A stretch of DNA of 64,000 nucleotides, taken from assembly GCF_024211275.1 (NCBI RefSeq), contig NZ_JAMLDX010000015.1, positions 1 through 64,000 on the forward strand. Direction: 5' to 3'. The position numbers were made by a program, and so were the translations under genes. Position 1 is the stretch's first letter, and every line of letters begins with the position of its first letter. Origin of the DNA: Sphingomonas tagetis (GTDB taxonomy: Bacteria; Pseudomonadota; Alphaproteobacteria; Sphingomonadales; Sphingomonadaceae). Below the pieces are notes generated by a model. It saw nothing but the letters and a program-made list of their open reading frames with translations. It was not told the origin of the DNA and searched no databases. Below, in pieces: positions 55,694 to 62,605 of this stretch.

Positions 55694-55900
55694 ATGGCGT
55701 ATAAAGCCGGGATGGACGCGCCAACGGTTCAAGCCGGGGCCGAGCTGGTCCGCAGACGCGCGGCGCGTAACGGCGCCGACCACGGCGACGGCATGGCGCG
55801 CCTCGGCGCCGAGCGGGCGCTGACCCAGCTGGCGATCGATCTCGAGATCAGCGCGGCCGAGTTCGAGCGGAGACCGGCCCGCCAACGCCGTCCCAGCTGA
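55694..55900 (+). CDS. Small hypothetical protein, uncertain
   Basis: A 68-residue open frame starting MAYKAGMDAPTVQAGAELVRRRAARNG. The second half, MARLGAERALTQLAIDLEISAAEFERRPARQ, reads like a real helical protein and not like a shadow frame. There is no clear ribosome-binding site, and I recognise no family. It is on the opposite strand to its neighbours. The 228 bases downstream (55901-56128) contain no gene I can support. Confidence 0.35.
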   Translation: MAYKAGMDAPTVQAGAELVRRRAARNGADHGDGMARLGAERALTQLAIDLEISAAEFERRPARQRRPS

Positions 55901-56128
55901 GCGCGACCGCCCGCCCAATCCCGCCCGCGCACTTCCCCTGCCGGAAGGTGGGCGTTACCCGCAGGGCCGAGATCCGGCGCAGCCGGAGCTCGGTCGGAGC
56001 GAAGCGGAGATAGCACGCCGGTGCCCGCCGCAGGCGGGCATCCGCCAAATCCAGCTCGGCCCGTGGCTCAATCGCAACCGCCAACCCACCCACCAACCCC
56101 AGCCCGCCACCCCAACCTGCAACCCCCG

Positions 56129-56581
56129 TCAAGCTCGCCCGGCAGCCCCGGGACTTGCCGGTACCATCGTCACCGACACGCCGGTCTCGCCGCCAAGGCT
56201 GTCGAGAAGTCGACCACAAGCGACGGAAAGCGCCTCGACCGTTTCAAAGGCTTCGCTGGTATAAGCACCGCGGGCAAACATGGCGGGATCGGAAGCCAGC
56301 CCGGTATAGGTCTCGGGCCAATGGCACAGCAGAAGATACGGCCAACCCGACTCCGGCGGCGAATAGCTGGCGAAGGTGATGTTGCGCGCACGAAGTGCGC
56401 TCGGGCGCCGATCGAACAGGTCGGGGCGGACGGGCGCATCGCGCGGGGCGGCAAGATATGCCTCGAGTTCGGTGCGCTCGGCCCCGGTCTCGACAAGGAT
56501 CGGATCATAGCGGCCCAGCAAAAGGCTCGGATGCGCGAACCGCGCCGGCACATCGATCAGCAGCACGTCGGGCAAGGTCAA
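56129..56581 (-). CDS. Hypothetical protein
   Basis: A 150-residue protein of no family that I recognise. It starts MTLPDVLLIDVPARFAHPSLLLGRYDPILVETGAERTELEAYLAAPRDAPVRPDLFDRRPSALRARNITFASYSPPESGWPYLLLCHWP and has a balanced, globular composition with codon use like its neighbours. The alternating hydrophobic strands in the first half suggest an alpha-beta fold. It lies downstream of the PP-loop gene on the same strand with a gap of about 185 bases, so it may or may not share its transcript. Confidence 0.6.
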   Translation of the reverse strand: MTLPDVLLIDVPARFAHPSLLLGRYDPILVETGAERTELEAYLAAPRDAPVRPDLFDRRPSALRARNITFASYSPPESGWPYLLLCHWPETYTGLASDPAMFARGAYTSEAFETVEALSVACGRLLDSLGGETGVSVTMVPASPGAAGRA

Positions 56582-56766
56582 CTGTGGACGCGCGTACAGA
56601 GCCGCCGCCGCGCGAGGTCGTCGATCAGGGCGTACATATCGGCACGGATCGCAGGCCTATGCGCGGCCGGTCAATCCGGGCGGCACAACAATGCCTCTCA
56701 CCTGTGATTGAGCATCGTCATTCAGGCGGTAAATTCGAGGCCACACACTGCCAGCTCCGGCTCAAT

Positions 56767-57708
56767 CTAGGCGGCCTCGTCCCGCACGCCGGCGTTGAAG
56801 CGCACCAACCAGTCGTGCATCGAAGGCCGCGCTGCCAGCTCCACCCGCGCCGCCGCCGCCTGAAAACGCAGCAGTTCGGTCGGCGCGGTCGCCACGATCC
56901 GGTCGACTTGCCGTGGCGACAGCAGCCCTTCGTCGCGGATGAATCGAGTCATCGACCCGGGCCGGGGCTGTGCGCCGCCCCGTCCCTTCACGCTCGATCG
57001 CCACAATCCCTCGACCGTTCGAAGCCGGGGTGCGGCGCGGGCCTCGATCAGCACGATCAACCGGAGATAAGCGGGCGGGAGGGAGCGCAGCTCGTCCGGC
57101 TTCATCGCCACGCAGAAGAAGCAGGACGACTTCACGGGCACCGGCAACCCCGCCTCGCGTATCCGTCGCGCGCAGTCGAGCCGGGTCCAACCCCATTCGC
57201 GCAGCGGGTAACGAAACACATATCGCGGATCGTCAAACCCCTCGCGCTCGGCATAGCGCCGGTTATCGGCGGGCGAGCAATCATAGCCGATGAGTTTCAC
57301 CACCTTTTCGCCGCGCCGCCAGGCATCGATCGCGGGCGGCCAGGCTTCGGTCCAGCGGTCCTGTGGCGCGATCTTCCATTTCTGCGAGCAGCTGTGCCGC
57401 CCGAAGCTGATCGAAGGCAACGTGCCATTGGTCAGCAAATTCTCGAGCAGGCTGGCATAGGGCGGCCAATGCTTGAACCGGCGCGGCACATAGCGGACGA
57501 CATGGTTCTCGACACCATGATCATCGAGCCAGTTGCGGAACAATGGGACAAACGCGTCGGTCTCAGGCCGCTCGCTCCCGGTGTCCGCCATCAGCACGAC
57601 ATCGGGCGGCTCGCCACGTGCGACCAGCTCGACGATCATCGCCGTTGAATCGACTCCGGCGCCCCAGGCGGCCACGACCGGCGCGGCAAAAGACCGTGGC
57701 GCCGTCAC
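56767..57708 (-). CDS. PP-loop/PAPS-reductase-like protein
   Basis: A 313-residue adenine-nucleotide alpha-hydrolase-fold protein. AWGAGVDSTAM (residues 14-24) is the PP-loop (SGGxDS type, here GAGVDS), which binds ATP pyrophosphate. LMADTGSERPETDAFVPLFRNWL follows as in PAPS reductases. C-terminal cysteines in SCFFCVAMKP, with an earlier HSCSQKWK, could bind a cluster or carry sulfur. Relatives occur on phages and mobile elements, some near DNA phosphorothioation or base-modification genes. No Dnd/Ssp partner is visible here. The start overlaps the stop of the 62-residue gene upstream (57705-57708). Confidence 0.83.
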   Translation of the reverse strand: MTAPRSFAAPVVAAWGAGVDSTAMIVELVARGEPPDVVLMADTGSERPETDAFVPLFRNWLDDHGVENHVVRYVPRRFKHWPPYASLLENLLTNGTLPSISFGRHSCSQKWKIAPQDRWTEAWPPAIDAWRRGEKVVKLIGYDCSPADNRRYAEREGFDDPRYVFRYPLREWGWTRLDCARRIREAGLPVPVKSSCFFCVAMKPDELRSLPPAYLRLIVLIEARAAPRLRTVEGLWRSSVKGRGGAQPRPGSMTRFIRDEGLLSPRQVDRIVATAPTELLRFQAAAARVELAARPSMHDWLVRFNAGVRDEAA

Positions 57709-57893
57709 AGGACCAGCGCCAGCAACAGGCCGGCGTCCGCATCCAGGTCCGAAGTCACCCGCACCGGCTGAAGCGGGTCGCCGGTGCGGATGACGAACTG
57801 ATCCCGGCCCGTCGCGCCCCGCAATCGCGTCGCCACGGCATAGGCATGTTCGAAGGAAGCGAGCCGCGCCCGCTTGGGTGAAAGCTGTGACAT
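57705..57893 (-). CDS. Small protein coupled to the PP-loop gene
   Basis: A 62-residue protein (MSQLSPKRARLASFEHAYAVATRLRGATGRDQFVIRTGDPLQPVRVTSD, then a hydrophobic LLLALVL end). It overlaps the PP-loop gene start by four bases, so the two are translationally coupled and may function together. FVIRTGDPLQPVRV reads like a beta-strand pair. I do not recognise the family. The ATG at 57893 is the start; a longer frame runs back into the sigma-like gene and is not supported. Confidence 0.6.
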   Translation of the reverse strand: MSQLSPKRARLASFEHAYAVATRLRGATGRDQFVIRTGDPLQPVRVTSDLDADAGLLLALVL

Positions 57894-57927
57894 GACGGAA
57901 AGCCCCGTGAAGAGGTGAAGGCGCGCC

Positions 57928-58149
57928 TCAGCGCGGCGCGTCCAGGGCATCGGAAATCGCGACCAGCGCCAAAGCGAGGAGATGCTCGACCTCGGCGCTC
58001 GGCAGTCCCAGCGCCTCGGCGATAACATCGAGCGGCTGGCCCGCCACCCGATGACGTTGGAACACCTCACGCTGCCGCTCGGGAAGCTGCCCGACCGCGG
58101 ACCGGTAGCGCCGCTTCAGGTCCGCTGTGTCGCCGGCCCGCGCTACCAC
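57928..58149 (-). CDS. Minimal sigma-70 region 4-like protein
   Basis: A 73-residue protein whose core, LKRRYRSAVGQLPERQREVFQRHRVAGQPLDVIAEALGLPSAEVEHLLALALVAIS, is a sigma region 4 helix-turn-helix (LPERQREVFQRHRVAGQPLDVIAEALGLP is the classic region 4 pattern). Region 2 is absent, so it cannot act as a complete sigma factor. It may be a regulator that binds RNA polymerase or DNA in place of region 4. The GTG at 58149 overlaps the stop of the upstream DUF5983-like gene (58143-58149). An element-wide expression switch is possible but unproven. Confidence 0.7.
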   Translation of the reverse strand: MVARAGDTADLKRRYRSAVGQLPERQREVFQRHRVAGQPLDVIAEALGLPSAEVEHLLALALVAISDALDAPR

Positions 58150-58424
58150 GGGAACACCGCAAGTTCGGCGACTTTATCCCCGTCGCAGTCGAGCAGGACA
58201 TAATCGCAGTCATGGGTCCCGCCAAATGCGAGGATCGCACGTAGTTCGGCAGGTAAAGCGGCAGATTCCGCACCCGTCCGCGTCGCGACGAACCAGCCGT
58301 AGGGCGTCAGTGACACAGCTGCTGGCTGCAGATCAGGCGCCAACGCAGCCCATCGGGTCAATTCTTCGGCCGTCGAACAGCGAATATGCGCTGTGCTGAG
58401 CACGACATATCGTCCGAACTCCAT
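58143..58424 (-). CDS. DUF5983-like protein
   Basis: A 93-residue protein, MEFGRYVVLSTAHIRCSTAEELTRWAALAPDLQPAAVSLTPYGWFVATRT, ending in CDYVLLDCDGDKVAELAVFPW. The VVLSTAHI start and the C-terminal strand pair fit the small family DUF5983 found on proteobacterial mobile elements; the name is from memory. The ATG at 58424 follows GGAGGCC. It is downstream of the 34-residue mini-gene and upstream of the sigma-like gene, with an overlap, so these appear to be one transcript. Confidence 0.62.
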   Translation of the reverse strand: MEFGRYVVLSTAHIRCSTAEELTRWAALAPDLQPAAVSLTPYGWFVATRTGAESAALPAELRAILAFGGTHDCDYVLLDCDGDKVAELAVFPW

Positions 58425-58434
58425 GACGGCCTCC

Positions 58435-58539
58435 TCAGGCGGCAAGTTTGAGCAGCGGCAGCGCGGTGACATCGTAGCAACGTCGCGCGCGGTCGAGCAC
58501 AGGACAGGCGCGCATCGTCTGCTGCGAAGAATGAGGCAT
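58435..58539 (-). CDS. 34-residue mini-gene
   Basis: A short frame starting at ATG 58539 (MPHSSQQTMRACPVLDRARR) and ending LPLLKLAA. AGGAGC lies at proper distance before the ATG, and the stop is immediately followed by the ribosome-binding site of the DUF5983-like gene. This leader-peptide-like placement suggests real translation, either as a small protein or to couple translation. Two Cys residues are present. No family is recognised. Confidence 0.42.
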   Translation of the reverse strand: MPHSSQQTMRACPVLDRARRCYDVTALPLLKLAA

Positions 58540-58601
58540 CGCATTGCTCCTGAAACTGGAATGGAACGGCACCGGGCGCGGCCGCCCGGCGCCGAACAGG
58601 G

Positions 58602-59792
58602 TCAGTTGAGCTTCTGGAACAGACGCTTTGCCTTGCTCTCGAGCTCCAGGCGGGCATCCTGATTGGTCTTGGCGCGGGCCACGGCGGTGATGCCCTGCAC
58701 GAAGTCGAACACCGATTCCGGCGGGCGGCCTTCCTCGGCCAGCACCGTGGCGATGATCTTGCCGGTATCCGCCTTGGAGAAACCCTGCGCGCGCAGGAAT
58801 GTCTCGCGGTCCTCGTCCTTGCGGGCGATAATCCGCTCACGCGCGGCCTCGATCCCGCGGACGAAATCCTTCGGCGAGGAGTCGGCAAAATGGGTCAACG
58901 CCGGCGCGGCCTGCTGGGCGAAGCGGTTGGCGGCGAACTTCGAGTGGCGGATGCTGATCTCCTCGAAATTCTCGACGCCCCACAGATTGCGGTTCATGCA
59001 CACCGCGCGGAGATAGAAGGTCGCGATGCCGAGCGTGGTCTTGCCGACCTCGCTGTTCCAGCAATAGAAGCCGCGAAAATAGAGGTCGGGATCGCCGTTC
59101 GGCAGCCGCCCGGCTTCGATCGGATGGGTGTCGTCGACCAGGAACAGGAAGACATCGCGATCGGACGCGTAGAGGGTCGTGGTCTCGGTGCTCACATCGA
59201 CATAGGGATTGTAGACCATCGACCCCCAGTCGAGCACGCCGGGTACCTTCCAGCGTGTATCGCCGGTGCCATTGCCGGCAAAGCGCATCACGGCCTCGAC
59301 CAGCTCATGATCCCAGATGCGGCCATAATCGGGACCGGTGACGGCGCGAAGCTCGGTGCGGCCATCACTGGTTTCGAGCAGTTTCACATGCTCCCCGCGA
59401 TGCGCGATCAGGCCGTGTTGCATGTTGATGCCGGCAAGCGCCGCAGGCAGCTCGCGGAGATAGCCCGCCGGCGCGCCGACCAGACTGGCAAGTTGTCCGA
59501 ACGACCAGTGCGTGGGTACGACCGGTTCGTCGGAATCGGGAACGAGCAGTTGCAGCCGCTCGGCATTGTCGCTGCTGGCCTGAACGCGGATCGCGCGGCT
59601 CTCGACGATTCGGGTGGTGGCACCCTCGGCGCGGGCGCGGACGTGCGCGTAGAGCGCATCGAGCGAAAGGAAGCGTTCGTCATCCGGACGGCTGAACCAT
59701 TCGGACGAGACGCGGCTGATATTGCGGCCGCGGCTGATATCGACCTTGAAGCCGGCCGGCACGGGCCGGTCGACGGTAGCGAGCATGTTCAT
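58602..59792 (-). CDS. DUF932 family protein
   Basis: A 396-residue protein of the DUF932 (phage/plasmid-like) family: FGQLASLVGAPAGYLRELPAALAGINMQHGL, VTGPDYGRIWDHELVEAVMRFAG, VFLFLVDDTHPIEAG, YFRGFYCWNSEVGKTTLGIATFYLRAVCMNRNLWGVENFEEISIRHSKFAANRF. The family is common on plasmids and phages; some members were linked to counter-defence, but no activity is established here. The ATG at 59792 follows AGGAGACCCTCC. A gap of about 125 bases separates it from the toxin gene upstream; it probably heads the run of small genes down to 56.8 kb. Confidence 0.88.
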   Translation of the reverse strand: MNMLATVDRPVPAGFKVDISRGRNISRVSSEWFSRPDDERFLSLDALYAHVRARAEGATTRIVESRAIRVQASSDNAERLQLLVPDSDEPVVPTHWSFGQLASLVGAPAGYLRELPAALAGINMQHGLIAHRGEHVKLLETSDGRTELRAVTGPDYGRIWDHELVEAVMRFAGNGTGDTRWKVPGVLDWGSMVYNPYVDVSTETTTLYASDRDVFLFLVDDTHPIEAGRLPNGDPDLYFRGFYCWNSEVGKTTLGIATFYLRAVCMNRNLWGVENFEEISIRHSKFAANRFAQQAAPALTHFADSSPKDFVRGIEAARERIIARKDEDRETFLRAQGFSKADTGKIIATVLAEEGRPPESVFDFVQGITAVARAKTNQDARLELESKAKRLFQKLN

Positions 59793-59917
59793 GGAGGGTC
59801 TCCTGGACGCTGCAAGATCCGCTCATCGGACCTCGCCCTCCCTCGCTCCCTCCTCTCCACTCAGCTGGGACGGCCAAGCCGCCCGGGCACGAAAACACCG
59901 CATACCCGGATCGGCGC

Positions 59918-60406
59918 TCAATCGTCGCGGTCGACCGGTCGCCCGACGCCGACGGCCAGGATGGCTTTTCGCACGCGCTCGAACAGCCCGGCGGGCAAGA
60001 AGCCATAGCTCACGCCCGGCGCGCCCTTGCGCACCGGCCGGATATCGTAGCCGGGCCAGGTGAATCGGTTCCACTCCGATACAACGATCCACGAGCGCTC
60101 GGCCTTGAGCCGCAGCTGCGCGCGGACCGCGGGCGGCACCTCGATCGCCGTCTGATCCCGGGAAGGCGGACTGGTCGTGAACGGCACGACGAACAGCTGG
60201 TCGAACCCGTCGGCGGACCTGGTGACGATCACCACCGCGACAGGGCGATCCTTCACGCCTTCATCGCGGCCGCCACGATACTCATATTCCCAAAGATAGC
60301 TGTAGTTGATGACCTCGCCAGGCTTAGGAAGCGCCGAGCTTGGCTTCAACGTCGAAGCACTCGGGGGCGGGCTCGACGGCGCGGATGGCTTCGAGGGTTT
60401 CGTCAT
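59918..60406 (-). CDS. PemK/MazF-like toxin
   Basis: A 162-residue protein whose C-terminal 130 residues look like the PemK/MazF SH3-like barrel: LPKPGEVINYSYLWEYEYRGGRDEGVKDRPVAVVIVTRSADGFDQLFVVPFTTSPPSRDQTAIEVPP, then WIVVSEWNRFTWPGYDIRPV. The KDRPVAVV strand and the FVVPFTTS strand are the conserved core. Such toxins are mRNA endonucleases. The N-terminal about 28 residues are Ser/Pro-rich and lie within the antitoxin 3' end (83-base overlap), so the true start may be further in. A TA pair next to conjugation genes fits maintenance of the element. Confidence 0.72.
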   Translation of the reverse strand: MTKPSKPSAPSSPPPSASTLKPSSALPKPGEVINYSYLWEYEYRGGRDEGVKDRPVAVVIVTRSADGFDQLFVVPFTTSPPSRDQTAIEVPPAVRAQLRLKAERSWIVVSEWNRFTWPGYDIRPVRKGAPGVSYGFLPAGLFERVRKAILAVGVGRPVDRDD

Positions 60407-60596
60407 CCAGATCCTCCGTGCGTCCTGCGACTCGCTCACGGCGGCGCAAGCGCTCATATTCTTCGACAGGGACCATGACGAAGCGCACGCGGCCGTTCCT
60501 GCTAACGCCAACCGGGCGAATCATCGCCTCGTCGGAATAGCGACCGAACTGCTTCTGCAGTTCGCCGGAGGCTACGATTTCCATGCTTTTTGCCAT
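60324..60596 (-). CDS. Antitoxin, Phd/YefM- or AbrB-type
   Basis: A 90-residue protein: MAKSMEIVASGELQKQFGRYSDEAMIRPVGVSRNGRVRFVMVPVEEYERLRRRERVAG, then an acidic tail RTEDLDDETLEAIRAVEPAPECFDVEAKL. The N-terminal strand-helix with MIRPVGVSRNGRVRFVMVPVEEYERL is the Phd/YefM pattern (substrate-mimic DNA-binding antitoxin), and the acidic C-terminus would bind the toxin. It precedes and overlaps the PemK-like gene, the usual order. The ATG at 60596 is chosen; the long upstream frame is a G/T-rich tract. Autoregulation is expected, possibly through that tract. Confidence 0.75.
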   Translation of the reverse strand: MAKSMEIVASGELQKQFGRYSDEAMIRPVGVSRNGRVRFVMVPVEEYERLRRRERVAGRTEDLDDETLEAIRAVEPAPECFDVEAKLGAS

Positions 60597-60615
60597 GAGC
60601 GGGTGCTCCAGTTCT

Positions 60616-60716
60616 CGGTTTTCGCAGGTTCTCGAATTCGGATTCGCTGGTTTCTGGATCGGAGGTCTGGTTTCGGAGTTTCGGTCTGTCGGGTTTCGCG
60701 GTTTTGGTGGGTTTTG
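60616..60716. repeat. G/T-rich tract of GGTTT(T/C) words
   Basis: About ten GGTT or GGAT words recur within 100 bases, many about 10 bases apart. It lies immediately upstream of the antitoxin ATG inside a 303-bp gap with no gene. It might be a binding array, a curved promoter or a low-complexity relic. Confidence 0.4.
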
Positions 60717-60805
60717 GAGCTTCAACGGTCCAGTTCAGGCGCCACGGCTTCCTGAAAGAACCAGATAATCCAGTAAATAGGGATTTTCCGGAAATTCCGC
60801 AAGTC

Positions 60806-60821
60806 TTCCGCCAAGGCGGAA
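60806..60821. terminator. Short perfect hairpin
   Basis: TTCCGCC-AA-GGCGGAA. It lies about 80 bases past the stop of the minus-strand gene at 60900 and before the antitoxin gene. It may be a weak terminator or an operator; no T-run follows. Confidence 0.35.
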
Positions 60822-60899
60822 TCCTTGGGACGACGGTGAACAGACAGACACGCAATCGGCGCTTATGCGGAACGTCTCCGGCAAAGCGCGGCGCTCCAA

Positions 60900-61388
60900 T
60901 CAACCAGGTTCGCCCCGCGCCGCGCCGGAGAGCGGGCGACCGTTGCCGTCATAGCTCGTAGGATCGGCACCCGGTACATCCCAGCCAAAGACCGACCCGA
61001 TCTCCATTGCGGCCACCTGAGCAGCCGTCGCGGCAAGGGCGGCATTGAACTGCTCGACGGTCGTCCCTTCGGGCACCGGCCAGTAACCGGATTCGCCGCG
61101 TTTGAGCACGATCGCCTGGCCTGTTTCAACATTGATGGTCGCACACATTACCGGAAGACGATCGAGCAGCGCGATGCGCTTCGCCTGCACGTCGAGCGTC
61201 GCCGGGCGTAGCTTGTAGAGCCAGGTCGGACCCAGGTGATTGCGCACGGCGCGCAGTGAAGCCGAGAAATGCTCGTGTTCGTCGGAGCCCTCCATCCACT
61301 TCAAGCTAAGCGCCTGCTTCCAATAACGTCCATGACGGGCACGGAAGTCGATCAACGCGCGCCACATATCGAGCGTGGGCTCGTCCAC
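60900..61388 (-). CDS. Hypothetical protein
   Basis: A 162-residue protein starting at GTG 61388 (VDEPTLDMWRALIDFRARHGRYWKQALSLKWMEGSDEHEHFSASLRAVRNHLGPTWLYKL) after AAGGAC. The central stretch NVETGQAIVLKRGESGYWPVPEGTTVEQFNAALAATAAQVAAMEIGSVFGWDVPGADP looks well folded. I do not recognise a family; similar small proteins beside helicases are common on alphaproteobacterial elements. The open frame upstream of 61388 is out of register with plausible coding sequence. It is downstream of two other unknown genes on the same strand, likely one transcript. Confidence 0.62.
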   Translation of the reverse strand: MDEPTLDMWRALIDFRARHGRYWKQALSLKWMEGSDEHEHFSASLRAVRNHLGPTWLYKLRPATLDVQAKRIALLDRLPVMCATINVETGQAIVLKRGESGYWPVPEGTTVEQFNAALAATAAQVAAMEIGSVFGWDVPGADPTSYDGNGRPLSGAARGEPG

Positions 61389-61468
61389 GATTTGTCCTTC
61401 ACTCAGACAGACAGGGGCAGGCTTTGGCGACGGGCTTCGGCCCTGATGATCTGCGCCATTTCGGTGCC

Positions 61469-61966
61469 TCAAGACGACGCTTCGGCCATCGCCGATCGCA
61501 GCTGGTCGCGAGTCCAACGCAGCACGATGCGATCGGCGAACACCGCGCACCATCCACCGCCGAACTCGTCGATGCGCTGCCGGGAACACGAAACGCTCCA
61601 CTCGAAGCCGATCGGCCCCTGCGCAAGCGTTTCGTTACAACAGCGCTGAATGAGTTGCGCAACCGCATCGGGCTCAAAGCTCGTTTCCGCCGAGATGATC
61701 GCCTGCCACCGAGTGCCTTCCATTTCGGCGCCTCCGGCAAGGTCGCACCCAAAGTCGGGAAGACTTGAACCCCCGAATAGCGCGCTGAACCCGGCCCACG
61801 GATCGCTGCCGCTCGCCGGAAATAGCGCCATGAACGCCGCGCTGCGTGGCTCGGGCGTGAGTTCAGCGCAGAGATCCAAGCTGAGCGTGAACGCTTCCTG
61901 AAGCAGCGACCATTCGGCGGCAGTACAAGAGAAGACGAAACACGCCTGGATGTAAGTGTCAGCCAT
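61469..61966 (-). CDS. Hypothetical protein
   Basis: A 165-residue protein: MADTYIQACFVFSCTAAEWSLLQEAFTLSLDLCAELTPEPRSAAFMALFPASGSDPWAGFSALF, then GTRWQAIISAETSFEPDAVAQLIQRCCNETLAQGPIGFEWSVSCSRQRIDEFGGGWCAVFADRI. The pattern of helices and a final beta-hairpin suggests a globular cytoplasmic protein, with a high Cys and Trp content. No family recognised. Its ATG overlaps the end of the upstream gene (61959-61966), so translation is coupled. Confidence 0.65.
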   Translation of the reverse strand: MADTYIQACFVFSCTAAEWSLLQEAFTLSLDLCAELTPEPRSAAFMALFPASGSDPWAGFSALFGGSSLPDFGCDLAGGAEMEGTRWQAIISAETSFEPDAVAQLIQRCCNETLAQGPIGFEWSVSCSRQRIDEFGGGWCAVFADRIVLRWTRDQLRSAMAEASS

Positions 61967-62423
61967 GATCGGCCTCCCCGCCCACGAAGCTGAGCGGAGG
62001 GATGACGATCTCGGCCGCAGCGAAATGAGATGCGATCGCCTCCATCGTCCCCAGGTCGCACAGCTCAGCGAAAGTCATCACCACATTGTCGTTCGACGTG
62101 ATGCGGTAGGACCGGGGATCGCCCACGCCGTCGAACACCAGCCGTTCGCCGTCCCAGCCGCCGACATAGGGATCGCAACTGCGCGAGAACGGAAGACCAT
62201 TTTCGACGCAAAACGCCTCGAGCTCCTCGAACGTGCCGCCGCGCACCTGATCCGCCATCAATTCGAGCGGACGATCTGCCGGGATCTCGTCGATCTCGAA
62301 CGGTGCCCCGTCCCATTCAGTCGAGAGGCCTTCCGCTGTGATGATCCGGCACAGTTCGGGGGTGCGACTATGCCGCAGAGCGCCCCCCAAGCGAATCGAT
62401 GCAGAAGCGCGGTCAGCCATCAT
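61959..62423 (-). CDS. Hypothetical protein
   Basis: A 154-residue protein beginning MMADRASASIRLGGALRHSRTPELCRIITAEGLSTEWDGAPF, with a well-formed central part: ELMADQVRGGTFEELEAFCVENGLPFSRSCDPYVGGWDGERLVFDGVGDPRSYRITSNDNVVMTFAELCDL. No family recognised. ATG 62423 or 62420, both after GGAGGCC, can start it. It is the first gene of a three-gene run (62423 to 60900) of unknown proteins, downstream of the helicase gene by about 180 bases that hold no other gene. Confidence 0.65.
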   Translation of the reverse strand: MMADRASASIRLGGALRHSRTPELCRIITAEGLSTEWDGAPFEIDEIPADRPLELMADQVRGGTFEELEAFCVENGLPFSRSCDPYVGGWDGERLVFDGVGDPRSYRITSNDNVVMTFAELCDLGTMEAIASHFAAAEIVIPPLSFVGGEADHG

Positions 62424-62605
62424 GGCCTCCTGTGTTGAGTGAATTGGGAAAATGGAGTGGTCGGTTGCGGTCAGGCGACAGCAGGGCCGATCGGGCGCCG
62501 GATCGGGCATAAGGGCTTTCATCAACACCGAACCGCCAAGCCCAGTCACTCACCCCGCCCCCTCCCCCCTCAGCCTTGAGCCCGGGAAGGACCCCCGCCA
62601 CTCCG

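Noticed and set aside
56395-57648. 417-codon plus-strand open frame
   Set aside because: It is antisense to the PP-loop gene, which has clear motifs.
58890-60008. 372-codon plus-strand open frame
   Set aside because: It is antisense to the DUF932 gene.
60502-60903. 133-codon minus-strand frame upstream of the antitoxin
   Set aside because: Its middle part only translates the G/T-rich repeat tract, and the rest overlaps the antitoxin in another frame.
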